Shown here in pieces: positions 33,404 through 41,754 of a DNA stretch of 41,754 bases. The position numbers and the translations under genes are program-made. The notes beneath the pieces were generated by a model that saw only the letters and a program-made list of their open reading frames with translations, did not search any database and was not told the origin of the DNA. Each line of letters opens with the position of its first letter. The stretch's first letter is position 1. This DNA is from a virus, in the IMG/VR virus record IMGVR_UViG_3300023176_006589, positions 1 to 41,754 of that record. The stretch is one strand, 5' to 3'.

Positions 33404-33454
33404 TCGGTTCACTCTCCCCAGATAGGCGGTTTAAATTGTTCAATTGTACCTTTT

Positions 33455-33462
33455 TATTTATT
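33455..33462 (-). promoter_or_regulatory. Near-consensus late box (AATAAATA) before the giant fibre
   Basis: AATAAATA on the minus strand in the short gap between the two fibre genes, 51 bases upstream of the giant fibre start. It is the only promoter-like site in that gap. Confidence 0.4.
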
Positions 33463-33465
33463 AAG

Positions 33466-36400
33466 TTATGACTCAGTATAAGTAGCAATTATTGTAAATG
33501 TTGTGCTTGTTGCCGATGCTGGAGTACATCTTAATCTTGTAAAGAAGGATCCATCAAAATCTAATTCATATGAGGCAAGTTCGCTGTTTGAAGTGATACG
33601 AGCAAATTCTGTTCCTAAGAAAGCGGTTCCTGTATCAATTCCTAATATTTTCGTTACATCAACATCAGAGCCTGACTTTGCAGTTATAATATATTCTACA
33701 CTCTTAAATGAACCAGCAATATTTTGATCTAAACTTATTGTTGATGTTGAAGTTGTTGTAGTTTCTTTACTTGTAATTCTTCCGTGTTCTAAATTAACAT
33801 TGCCATCAACATTAATATTTCCTGTCACTGTTAAATTAGGAACTTCTAAATTACCGGTCATTGTATCACCGGTAACATTTACATATCTTGCATCAGCAAT
33901 TGTTTGTGTTAATACAGCAAGATTACCTGTTGTGAACGATTGAACATGACCAAATTTATCAAAGTTAATACTTTCAATAACTTCAGCATTTGCTAAATCT
34001 AATGTACCTGTATTCGCAACACTTGAGGTATCGGCGTGAGTAAGAACAACGTTTGCTGTTAATGGACCACCTCCGGTAACTCCGTCAGATCCTGTGACTG
34101 AAACATAAGCAGCTCTTAAGAATAAAGTATCTGATTCTGTTTCGGTATAATAACGATTATCTAATTGACCTGCATCAAGTTCGGTCTCAGTGTAATATCT
34201 GTTATCAAGTTGACCTGCATCAAGTTCGGTTTCAGTGTAATATCTGTTATCAAGTTGACCTGCATCTAATTCTGTTTCTGTATAATAACGATCATCAAAA
34301 TCAACTTGATCTAAACCTGTGACATGACCATAGGTATCTAATATAACATCTTGTATAACTTGACCGCCGCTTCCTAATACACTTGCTTGTGAACTTGTAT
34401 CAGCGTGATCTATTGTGATTGTTGTATTTGAATTCTGATTAAGTGTAAATGATCCACCACCATCAATTGCATTTCCTGCTGTGATAGTGATTGTAGAATC
34501 AAAGACGTTATTTGCTGCGCCTGATGTTGCGGCATTAATGATATCTTGAGCATGTTGACCATCAAGCAAGTCAGCATCTAATAATGAACCTGTTCCATCA
34601 ACTGTAAGTAATGCTGTTAATATTTCAGAAGCAGTTTGGTCAGCAGTAGCACCAGCTTCAATACCATCTAATTTTGCTCCATCTACTGAAAGATCTCTGC
34701 CATCAACCGTTCCAGAAACTGAAACATTTCCATTGATAATAATATCACCAAACTGGTCGATAACGGTGTTGAAGACAGAACCATCACCTGTATTGATTTG
34801 GAATGTATTGTTTGCGTTATACCATTCGGTAGAATCTACTCCCTTTACAGCTCCTGTAGAGACGTTTGTTAAACGGCCATCTTCGTCAACTGTAATAACT
34901 GGAATTTGAGAAGCAGAACCATAAGTTCCTGCGGTAACTCCTGTATTCGCAAGCTCTGTTGCTAATGTCATTACTCCAGTATTTGAAGAAGCAAAACCTG
35001 TAACTTTCCCTGTGAGTGTAAGATCTAATCCATCTTCTAATAAATCAAGTTTAGCACCATCGGCAGCAATATCACGACCGTCAACTAGACCTGTGACTGT
35101 AATATCACCTGTGACATCAATACCTGCACCGAAATCAACATTCGCATCAAATTGTGATATAACATTATTGAATGATGAACCATCGCCTGTGTTAATTTGG
35201 AATGTATTATTAGCAGTATACCAACTTGTAGAATCAATACCTGCGACCGAAGCGGTGGCAGCCGCAGTGATACGACCATCGGCAGCAATTGTAATAATAG
35301 GAATAGAAGTTGCTGAACCGTATTGAGCAGCAGTAACTCCTGTGTTAGAAATATCTGTTGTAATTGTTCCGCTTGCTAAATCAGTTAATGTAACTGAACC
35401 TGTGACATCGCCTGCGAGTGTAATTGTTGGGTCAGGTTTATTTGTTGCGTTTGTAAAGTCGAGATAGAAATCACTATTTGCTCCATCAAGCAAATCAGCG
35501 TCTATTCCAGAAAATTGTCCATCGTTACTTAATATTACTTCAATAATTTCAGTGTTAGTGATTACATAAGGCTTATTTGTAAAATTAGTATAATCGAGAT
35601 AATATGTACCTTCTTGTCCATCTAAAAGATCAGCATCTAATCCTGAAGCAGCTCCATCAACTGTTTTTAGTCCTTCAAGAATTTCGGTATTTGATAAATC
35701 TCCTGTAGCACCTGCTTCAATTCCATCAAGCTTTGTACCATCGGCAGCAATATCACGACCGTCAACTAGACCTGTGACTGTAATATCGCCGTTAACTGTA
35801 AGATTTGTAAACTCACCAATAACAGTATTAAAAATACTGCCGTCAACAGTAGATATTTGGAATGTGTTGTTTGCGATATACCAATCAGTATCAGAAACAC
35901 CTGCGACTGATACATCAGCGGCCGCGGTAATACGACCATCTTCGTCAACAGTGAATGTTGGAATTAAAGAAGCTGAACCGTATGAACCTGCTGTGACTGT
36001 TGTATTCGCAAGTTCTGCGGATATATTAATTGTTCCACTTGCTAGGTCGGTTAAAGTTGTTGTTCCTGAACCTGTGACCTTTCCTGTTATATTAACATCA
36101 ATTTGAGGATCAGGTTTATTTGTTGTATTAGTCCAATCTAAATAATAAGAACCTTCTTGACCATCTAATAAGTCAGCATCGAAACCAGATCCTGAACCTA
36201 TATCACCTGATGTAATAATTCGGCCTGTAGTTCCACCTGAAGCAATTTCCCAATAATCATTTGCTTCATTCCATTGTAGAATTACATTATTTGAGGATCC
36301 TCTTTCAACTTCGATACCAGCATCTTGAGTTGGACTGCCCGTGTGATTAGCATTAAGAGTAATGATATTATCAGATAAATTAATAGTCTCTGTATTGACA

Positions 36401-36735
36401 TATGTGGTGTTTCCTGATACTGTAAGATCGCCTGTAATGGTTAAATTTGCTGCGAAGGTATCATCAACATCTGACCTTAAGAATTGTGTTGAATCTAAAC
36501 CATCAAGTAAATCAGCATCAAGACCTGAACCTGTTCCGTCGACTGTTTTAATTAAGGTTAAAAGATCAGCAGGATCCGCACTAAACTCGACAATGGATTC
36601 TGTTCCATTAATATCTTGTTTAATGTATATCTTACCGTCAGCTGTATTAATCGCAAGTTCGCCTAAGTCCAACTGGGCAGTAGTAGGCACTCGACCGGCA
36701 ACGGCACTTCTTTTTAGCTTAATTAATGTCGACAT
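33466..36735 (-). CDS. Tail fibre protein (1089 residues)
   Basis: The N-terminus STLIKLKRSAVAGRVPTTAQLDLGELAINTADGKIYIKQD is the short adaptor domain common at the start of T4-like marine fibre proteins. Then come LDADLLDGLDSTQFLRSDVDD and SGNTTYVNTETINLSDNIITLNANHTG modules shared with the giant fibre, and at least three long repeats ending in (D/E)W(Y/N)xANNTFQIxTxDGSxFNxVI with VTGLVDGRDIAADGxKLDxIE. A 15-residue tandem repeat (YYTETELDAGQLDNR) sits at about residues 815-870. The C-terminus is beta-rich (FDGSFFTRLRCTPASATSTTFTIIATYTES) with no S74 end. It is probably a middle segment of a composite long fibre. AAGGA lies before the ATG. Confidence 0.9.
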   Translation of the reverse strand: MSTLIKLKRSAVAGRVPTTAQLDLGELAINTADGKIYIKQDINGTESIVEFSADPADLLTLIKTVDGTGSGLDADLLDGLDSTQFLRSDVDDTFAANLTITGDLTVSGNTTYVNTETINLSDNIITLNANHTGSPTQDAGIEVERGSSNNVILQWNEANDYWEIASGGTTGRIITSGDIGSGSGFDADLLDGQEGSYYLDWTNTTNKPDPQIDVNITGKVTGSGTTTLTDLASGTINISAELANTTVTAGSYGSASLIPTFTVDEDGRITAAADVSVAGVSDTDWYIANNTFQISTVDGSIFNTVIGEFTNLTVNGDITVTGLVDGRDIAADGTKLDGIEAGATGDLSNTEILEGLKTVDGAASGLDADLLDGQEGTYYLDYTNFTNKPYVITNTEIIEVILSNDGQFSGIDADLLDGANSDFYLDFTNATNKPDPTITLAGDVTGSVTLTDLASGTITTDISNTGVTAAQYGSATSIPIITIAADGRITAAATASVAGIDSTSWYTANNTFQINTGDGSSFNNVISQFDANVDFGAGIDVTGDITVTGLVDGRDIAADGAKLDLLEDGLDLTLTGKVTGFASSNTGVMTLATELANTGVTAGTYGSASQIPVITVDEDGRLTNVSTGAVKGVDSTEWYNANNTFQINTGDGSVFNTVIDQFGDIIINGNVSVSGTVDGRDLSVDGAKLDGIEAGATADQTASEILTALLTVDGTGSLLDADLLDGQHAQDIINAATSGAANNVFDSTITITAGNAIDGGGSFTLNQNSNTTITIDHADTSSQASVLGSGGQVIQDVILDTYGHVTGLDQVDFDDRYYTETELDAGQLDNRYYTETELDAGQLDNRYYTETELDAGQLDNRYYTETESDTLFLRAAYVSVTGSDGVTGGGPLTANVVLTHADTSSVANTGTLDLANAEVIESINFDKFGHVQSFTTGNLAVLTQTIADARYVNVTGDTMTGNLEVPNLTVTGNINVDGNVNLEHGRITSKETTTTSTSTISLDQNIAGSFKSVEYIITAKSGSDVDVTKILGIDTGTAFLGTEFARITSNSELASYELDFDGSFFTRLRCTPASATSTTFTIIATYTES
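34132..34293 (-). repeat. 45-base tandem repeat coding YYTETELDAGQLDNR
   Basis: Three full copies and one partial copy (ending YYTETESD) lie head to tail. Two adjacent copies are identical at nearly every base while the flanking copies use other synonymous codons, which points to recent duplication of one unit. Confidence 0.85.
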
Positions 36736-36774
36736 ATATATGTCCTTCTATATCATATACCTATTTAGGCAAAA

Positions 36775-39700
36775 TTAAAAGGTTCCTCCATCTAATGTTG
36801 TGACGGTAACATCTCCGCTTGTCACGGTAAAATTAGCTACATTAAATGAAGCAACACCAATATTGGTATTGTTTGCTAATTCACCAGCAATTAATATTTG
36901 ATTATTGCTGACCGTTGTGTCAATACCTTCACCGGCGGCAAAAGTAATGAGTTCTCCTAAGGCAACTGTATCTACGCTACCTTGTTCAGCGGCAAGTTGT
37001 ATACCACCAGATGTTAAATTATTTATGGCAGATTCTAAAAATTGTTTATTTACTGCATCTAAACTATTGACAGGATCTAAAATGTTTGTTATAATAGAGT
37101 TATCGACACTAAGGATATTACTATTAGGAGATAATGTAATATCACCTGTAGTAGTAGAAATAGTCGAATTAGCAAATAAGAAATTGCTTCCTATTAGTAT
37201 TTGTGTATCAACATTAAGTCCTAAAAGACGGTTATTACCACCCGCAGGGTTAATTAAATAATTATTATTTTGACTGTCAATAAAGTTCCTTGAATATACG
37301 GAACCGTCTGATACATACCAACTATTGTTAGTATTATCAAAATATGTACCAAAGTTAAATGTAGAACTTAAGAAACCTAATTTGGTTCCTTGAGCATACA
37401 TATACATATTTCCAGAACCAGTACCAAAAGTAAGGGTTGTACTAGGTTTCTGATAACCAACCCACAAATCAGCAAATCTTGAAGTACCTGCTGGATCGGC
37501 ATAATAACTTAAATCGTCTTTACTTACAAATTTTGTTGCTCGTAAGTCACCGTTAGATGTATCACCACCTTCCGCATTAATATATCTTGCATCAAGGTCT
37601 ACATAATTAAATGTTGTTGCGATTGAAACATTTGAGTTATGAACAACAGTACCATCACCAGTAACTGCTCCTGTTAAAGCAATATCGAAATTATCAGTTT
37701 CAAAGTTTAATTTACTAGATGCAGTATTTGATGTGACAGTAAGACCTCGTTCAATATTACCATTTCTTACTGAATCTTCAAGAACTTCAAAAATACTATT
37801 CGCAAAGTCAACAACCGCATTTGATGAAACAGATAGAGGAACATTAATTAATGAACGAACACGTCCATAAACGTCAAATTCAAAGTTAGGAATAAATCCT
37901 TCAGGACCTGCATTTCTTAAACCTGTGAATGTATTCCATACAGGATCTAAACTAACTTCAGTAACATTATTACCGCTATCATAATTTGAAATTGTTAATC
38001 CTGTTCCGATTTCAATACTTGGTTCGTTAGATGTATTGAATAAATCTAATACATAAGTATTAGCACTCTTTGTGATATTGAAATCACGAGCAAAAGTATT
38101 CTCTACATAGAATTTAGTAACTGCATCAGAATTGCTGACAGGTTCAGCTAAACCTGTTATAATAGTATTGCTAACATCAATATTACCAGTGACATTAAAT
38201 ACAAGGTCAGTTGCAGCAGGAGTTGTAATTCGTTGTTGGTTGTCAACTGTAAATGCAGTAATACCCGCAGTGACAAATCTTAATTCATCGTTATCTGCAC
38301 CAGGACTTGACTCTGCTTCAATAAAGGTATCTTGGTCAACATCTTTAACTCCACCGAGTGAAGCCCATGCATTTCCACTATAACCCTCAAATACACCATC
38401 TGTTGTATTGAAACGAACCATACCTGCAGTTAATGTAGCAGGCCTATCTCCTGTGGTACCGACAGGAACCGTTAATGCTCCTGTTGTATCAATGACAACA
38501 ACTTCTGTATCACTATCAATGGTTCTTACATATAAAGCATTCCAATTTGAACCTGTTGTACCAAGATTATACGTTGCATCATCTTTAGGTAATAAGTCAG
38601 ATGTAAAATCGGCAACAACATTAATAGTATCAACCGCTTGATTACCTAATGTTAAATTACCTGCGATAGAAACATCACCAGTAAATTCTGCTGATCCATC
38701 AACATAAAAATTTGAACCGTCCCAAGTAAATCCTGCATCATCTGTTAATGCACCACTTGGTCCTGCGACTACAATTCTATTATCTGTTAAACTTCCTACA
38801 CTTAAAACATTGGTTGTTTGATTGTAAGTTAAACCTGCATCACCTTGAATTGCACCGTTTGCGCCTGCGACAAATACCGAACCTTCGGCAACAGTTTCAA
38901 ATGTTGGTGCTGTTCGGAATTCAGAGGTTGCATTAACAACCATGTGACTACCGTCAAACTGAATATTATTGTTTGACGATAACGCACCGGTATCAGATAC
39001 GAACATCATCGTGTTCGCTTGTAAGTTACCTACTGATAAACTGTCACCTGATAAACCACCTGATGTACTGAAATCACCATCAACAGAAATACCACCAAGT
39101 ACTGTTAGGTTTGTTCCATCCCAAGAAAGGTTTGCTGTACCTCTAAGATTTCCGCCAGGTCCTGCATATACAATAGCTTGGTTTGGAATATCAGAAACAT
39201 TGGCAGCACCAAAAGTTGCACCACCAGTAGCAAAGTCAAATACAACTTCACTTAATGTTGGTCCATATTTAAAATTACCAGATTCATCAATTTGTATTCT
39301 TTGTGTACCTGCCGTGAAAAAATCTAGTTGGTCGTTATCAGAACCAGCACTTAATTCTGCTCGTATAAATGTATCTTTATCAACGTCTTTAACACTACCT
39401 GCTAATTCTGACCATTGATTACCATCATAACCTTCAAATCTACTATCTGAAGTATTATAACGAATCATACCTAAAGCAGCAGTAGGTCGGTCAGCGGTTC
39501 CACCAACAGGTAATGTTAAAGCGCCGGTTTCATCAATCGTTACTACACCACTTGAGCTCTTAAGTGTAGGTGTAAATATTCTTCGCCATTCTTTGGTAGG
39601 CGTACCTAAACTGTATAATCCTGATTGGTCAGGAATTAAATCAGATGTAAAATCAGCAACAACATTAATGGTATCTACTTGATTATCACCGAGTGTTAAG

Positions 39701-40710
39701 TTACCCCCGATGGTAACATTACCTGTAATATCAGCATCACCATCTACGGTAAATGTTGTACCGTTAAATGTTAATTTTTCACTATCAACAAGTTCGCCAT
39801 CAACTCCTGCATATACAACTCTACCTGATGTTAAATCAGTAACATTAACAGAACCTAATTCTGTTTGCCCAGGCACTTGAAGAATATCTAAAAATACTCC
39901 ACCTGTTGCTGTAATTGAAACACCATCAAAAGATAGGTTTGCAGAAGTAACTAATTCACCATTTGCAGCAGCATACATTATACGACCTTCTTCGAGGTCT
40001 AATATATTAACACTTCCTAATGTTGCTTGACCAGGAACTGATAAGTTATCTAAGAATACACCACCGGTAGCAATAATGCTTGTACCGTTAAATGTCATTC
40101 CTGGGCTGTCAATTAATTCGCCATTAGCACCTGCATATACGATACGTCCTTGAGTTAAATCTTCAACATTTAATGATCCAACTTCTGCTTGCCCTGTAAC
40201 ATCTATACCATTTAAAAATGCGCCATTCAAGGCAGTGAATTGATTTGTTATGGTTAAGTCAGTAAGACCTTCAATAACTGAAGTTTGTTCACCTAGTGTA
40301 AGTGAAGTTGTACCGAGAGTAAAATCGGCAGAAGATATAACTGTGGAATTAGCAGTAAAGTTTAATGGACTAAAACTTGCGTTTTCAAAATCTGTAATAT
40401 GTCCGAAAGTATCAATTGAAATATTTTTCGGATAAGATAAATTTGAGTTTGTAGTACTGACAGCATTTGATGTGTCAGCGTGACCAATAACTACATTTGC
40501 ACCTTGGTCAAAAACTGTTTGTGATATGGTAATGCCAACCGTATTGGCAACGGAAACAACGTATTCCCCAATAGTATCAATACCAAGAACAACGGAGTCT
40601 GGAACGATTTGCGGCTTTCGTTCCGCCGGTGCGACAATAGGAGTAGATTGTCCTTGTTTCGGTATGGCCTTAATCGAACGGCCAGCACCGATTTTGACTT
40701 TTATACTCAC
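36775..40710 (-). CDS. Tail fibre protein (1311 residues)
   Basis: A basic N-terminus (SIKVKIGAGRSIKAIPKQGQ) and a Pro-rich linker precede a long run of paired repeats: LxVPGQxxLGSVNxxDLxxGRxxYAxxxGEL followed by FxGxSxxATGGVFLD, and two copies of a longer block with NLTLGxQxVDTINVVADFTSDL ... TGALTxPVGTxxDRPA ... VRxNTxDxxFEGYxGNxWxxLxG. Near the C-terminus are two copies of the giant-fibre repeat (LSYYADPAGTSRFADL and FIDSQNNNYLINPAG). There is no S74 end. It is likely the proximal part of the long fibre. Its start overlaps the 112-residue gene by four bases (ATGA). Confidence 0.9.
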   Translation of the reverse strand: MSIKVKIGAGRSIKAIPKQGQSTPIVAPAERKPQIVPDSVVLGIDTIGEYVVSVANTVGITISQTVFDQGANVVIGHADTSNAVSTTNSNLSYPKNISIDTFGHITDFENASFSPLNFTANSTVISSADFTLGTTSLTLGEQTSVIEGLTDLTITNQFTALNGAFLNGIDVTGQAEVGSLNVEDLTQGRIVYAGANGELIDSPGMTFNGTSIIATGGVFLDNLSVPGQATLGSVNILDLEEGRIMYAAANGELVTSANLSFDGVSITATGGVFLDILQVPGQTELGSVNVTDLTSGRVVYAGVDGELVDSEKLTFNGTTFTVDGDADITGNVTIGGNLTLGDNQVDTINVVADFTSDLIPDQSGLYSLGTPTKEWRRIFTPTLKSSSGVVTIDETGALTLPVGGTADRPTAALGMIRYNTSDSRFEGYDGNQWSELAGSVKDVDKDTFIRAELSAGSDNDQLDFFTAGTQRIQIDESGNFKYGPTLSEVVFDFATGGATFGAANVSDIPNQAIVYAGPGGNLRGTANLSWDGTNLTVLGGISVDGDFSTSGGLSGDSLSVGNLQANTMMFVSDTGALSSNNNIQFDGSHMVVNATSEFRTAPTFETVAEGSVFVAGANGAIQGDAGLTYNQTTNVLSVGSLTDNRIVVAGPSGALTDDAGFTWDGSNFYVDGSAEFTGDVSIAGNLTLGNQAVDTINVVADFTSDLLPKDDATYNLGTTGSNWNALYVRTIDSDTEVVVIDTTGALTVPVGTTGDRPATLTAGMVRFNTTDGVFEGYSGNAWASLGGVKDVDQDTFIEAESSPGADNDELRFVTAGITAFTVDNQQRITTPAATDLVFNVTGNIDVSNTIITGLAEPVSNSDAVTKFYVENTFARDFNITKSANTYVLDLFNTSNEPSIEIGTGLTISNYDSGNNVTEVSLDPVWNTFTGLRNAGPEGFIPNFEFDVYGRVRSLINVPLSVSSNAVVDFANSIFEVLEDSVRNGNIERGLTVTSNTASSKLNFETDNFDIALTGAVTGDGTVVHNSNVSIATTFNYVDLDARYINAEGGDTSNGDLRATKFVSKDDLSYYADPAGTSRFADLWVGYQKPSTTLTFGTGSGNMYMYAQGTKLGFLSSTFNFGTYFDNTNNSWYVSDGSVYSRNFIDSQNNNYLINPAGGNNRLLGLNVDTQILIGSNFLFANSTISTTTGDITLSPNSNILSVDNSIITNILDPVNSLDAVNKQFLESAINNLTSGGIQLAAEQGSVDTVALGELITFAAGEGIDTTVSNNQILIAGELANNTNIGVASFNVANFTVTSGDVTVTTLDGGTF

Positions 40711-41045
40711 GAAACCTCCGTAATAGTATCGACTACGATTGCTAGGCCTTCAACTATTTTGGTTCGTTCTCCTGTTTGTTTTTCCATTATTACATCATAT
40801 TGATATTTGCCCGGCTGCAGCGAATCTGTCTGTTGGTCTGTTAATACCAATGTGATGTCATTGTTTGCTACTTCAATATTGAAATTTAATGCCGAGGCGG
40901 ACGAATATACTTTTCTTATGCTGCTGTAAAAGTTATAAACAGAAATAGTTGCGTCATCATATTCGACACCCTCATCATTAAACAGATTCAGTTCTGTTCT
41001 GAAGTCCATTCCTTTATCGATGTAAATATTAGCTCTTGATGCCAT
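40707..41045 (-). CDS. Small beta-sandwich virion protein preceding the fibres
   Basis: A 112-residue protein. The pattern NIYIDKGMDFRTELNLFNDEGVEYDDATISVYNF ... NDITLVLTDQQTDSLQPGKYQYDVIMEKQTGERTKIVEGLAIV resembles small immunoglobulin-like or LtfC-type domains found in phage tail and fibre attachment proteins ('GxYxYDV' followed by a final 'vexG' strand). It is the first gene after a late promoter box and is translationally coupled to the 1311-residue fibre, so a fibre-base connector is a reasonable guess, not proven. Confidence 0.8.
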   Translation of the reverse strand: MASRANIYIDKGMDFRTELNLFNDEGVEYDDATISVYNFYSSIRKVYSSASALNFNIEVANNDITLVLTDQQTDSLQPGKYQYDVIMEKQTGERTKIVEGLAIVVDTITEVS

Positions 41046-41081
41046 GGTGATGAAACCTTTTAAATTTTGTTATACTTGTTA

Positions 41082-41089
41082 TATTTATA
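41082..41089 (-). promoter_or_regulatory. Late-type promoter box (TATAAATA) of the fibre operon
   Basis: Exact TATAAATA on the minus strand, 37 bases upstream of the 112-residue gene and just past a terminator hairpin. It probably drives the 112-residue gene and the fibre genes that follow it. Confidence 0.75.
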
Positions 41090-41103
41090 AGATACCGGCA
41101 GTC

Positions 41104-41138
41104 AAAACGAAAAAGGACATCTTATAGAAATGCCCTTT
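41104..41138 (-). terminator. Terminator after the partial S74 fibre gene
   Basis: Read on the minus strand, AAAGGGCAT and ATGTCCTTT form a nine-pair stem with one G-T pair and a nine-base loop, followed by TTCGTTTTG. It lies about 50 bases past the fibre stop and before the next late box. Confidence 0.6.
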
Positions 41139-41186
41139 ATATGAATCGTCTCAAATGATTTAGAGCACCTTATACTCCATAATGTA

Positions 41187-41754
41187 TTACTTTTTCAGTT
41201 CGTCAATTTGCTTTTGCTGTTCTTTGATTGCTTCAATTAACAATCCAACAATATTTCCATAAGAAACTGATTTATATCCTTCACTTGAAAGCCCAACAAC
41301 TTCAGGAAGAACTTTTTCTACTTCTTGCGCAATTAAACCAATTTCATGTCTTTCGTTATCTATCTTATTATATGATACTCCGCGTAATTCTTTTACTTTA
41401 TTCAGAGCATTATCAATTGTTTCTATATTCTCTTTTAATCTTTCGTCAGAATTTGTTGTGACATTACCTGTTGCTGTAAAATCACCTGTTCCTGTATCAA
41501 ACGTGAATCTTGTTGTGGTACCTTCACGAATGATAACATCATGAGTAGCATCACAGTCAATGTACATTGTAGTTCCATTGTCATAGAACTGAACATCTTC
41601 ACCTGTACCGAAGTATGCGGATCCACCGCCGCCGTTAGAACCATCTTGGAATACAATCTTACCAGAAGATACTGTATTTGTAGCTGTTCCATCGAAAGAA
41701 CCACCACCAGAAGGCCATGTTGTAATAGTAGAACCGCCTAGAGTTATTGAATTA
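41187..41754 (-). CDS. C-terminal part of another tail fibre with S74 chaperone (5' end outside window)
   Basis: The frame is open to the window edge, so only the last 188 or so residues are seen. The N-terminal part present is Gly/Ser/Thr-rich fibre sequence (WPSGGGSFDGTATNTVSSG, GGGGSAYFGTGEDVQFYDNG). The end is a classic S74 chaperone: TNSDERLKENIETIDNALNKVKELRGVSYN, HEIGLIAQEVEKVLPEVV, YKSVSYGNIVGLLIEAIKEQQKQIDELKK with a terminal coiled coil. The S74 domain guides trimer folding and is normally removed by self-cleavage just before the SDxRLK motif. It differs in sequence from the S74 end of the giant fibre, so the phage has two such fibres. Confidence 0.92.
   Translation of the reverse strand, partial: NSITLGGSTITTWPSGGGSFDGTATNTVSSGKIVFQDGSNGGGGSAYFGTGEDVQFYDNGTTMYIDCDATHDVIIREGTTTRFTFDTGTGDFTATGNVTTNSDERLKENIETIDNALNKVKELRGVSYNKIDNERHEIGLIAQEVEKVLPEVVGLSSEGYKSVSYGNIVGLLIEAIKEQQKQIDELKK

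Noticed and set aside
36750-36775. CCTAAATA near 36760 as a late promoter for the 1089-residue fibre
   Set aside because: Two mismatches to TATAAATA; the gene can be read from the promoter at 41082.
22591-40803. Many plus-strand open frames opposite the fibre genes
   Set aside because: They are low-complexity mirror images of repeat-rich fibre codons, with no ribosome sites or recognisable proteins.

Overview
The window is the head/neck/tail assembly and tail-fibre block of a T4-like myovirus. It is AT-rich, almost every gene lies on the minus strand, and the T4 gene series 13-14-15-16-17-18-19-20-21-22-23 can be read in order from about 14.8 kb down to 1.2 kb. The compact 439-residue capsid protein, the small genes of cyanophage/pelagiphage style and the fibres with peptidase-S74 ends suggest a marine T4-like phage rather than an enteric one. 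The host cannot be told from this window.

Layout. (1) 1-1200, plus strand: a tRNA-Glu(UUC), a 74-residue membrane protein starting at GTG, and a 232-residue unknown protein with a possible Cys-His-Asp transglutaminase-like core and a C-terminal membrane anchor. Two back-to-back hairpins end this arm and the converging minus-strand operon. (2) 1231-7365, minus: capsid protein gp23, scaffold gp22, protease gp21, an 84-residue unknown, a 382-residue Cys-cluster protein and portal gp20 (TTG start). (3) 7382-12047: tail tube gp19, sheath gp18, terminases gp17 and gp16. (4) 12040-14790: a small cytidylyltransferase-like enzyme inserted in the series, then gp15, gp14 and gp13. (5) 14829-17858: five small structural genes, three of which share a MAIK... 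N-terminal module; one is only 57 codons. (6) 17912-20928: a three-gene glycan-type cassette consisting of a nucleotidyltransferase-cupin fusion, a TPR-FkbM methyltransferase and a GH130-like propeller. It is headed by a textbook sigma70 promoter (TTGACA-17-TATAAT). (7) 20999-22271: three small proteins, two of them paralogues. (8) 22271-41754: three fibre genes, one of 3710 codons with about 25 copies of a YYD-N-T-YYVDP repeat and an S74 chaperone end, plus a small beta-protein and the C-terminal end of another S74 fibre cut by the window edge.

Regulation. Nine exact T4-type late promoter boxes (TATAAATA) were found; eight of them precede genes or operons in gaps or at gene ends, including one on the plus strand. 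A near-consensus AATAAATA recurs in several other gaps. Many neighbours overlap as TAATG or ATGA, so translation is probably coupled. The perfect host-type promoter in front of the glycan cassette is the main departure from this late-gene pattern. It suggests that the cassette is also read early by unmodified host polymerase.

No stretch over 300 bases lacks a gene. No CRISPR array, insertion sequence, integrase or homing endonuclease was seen.
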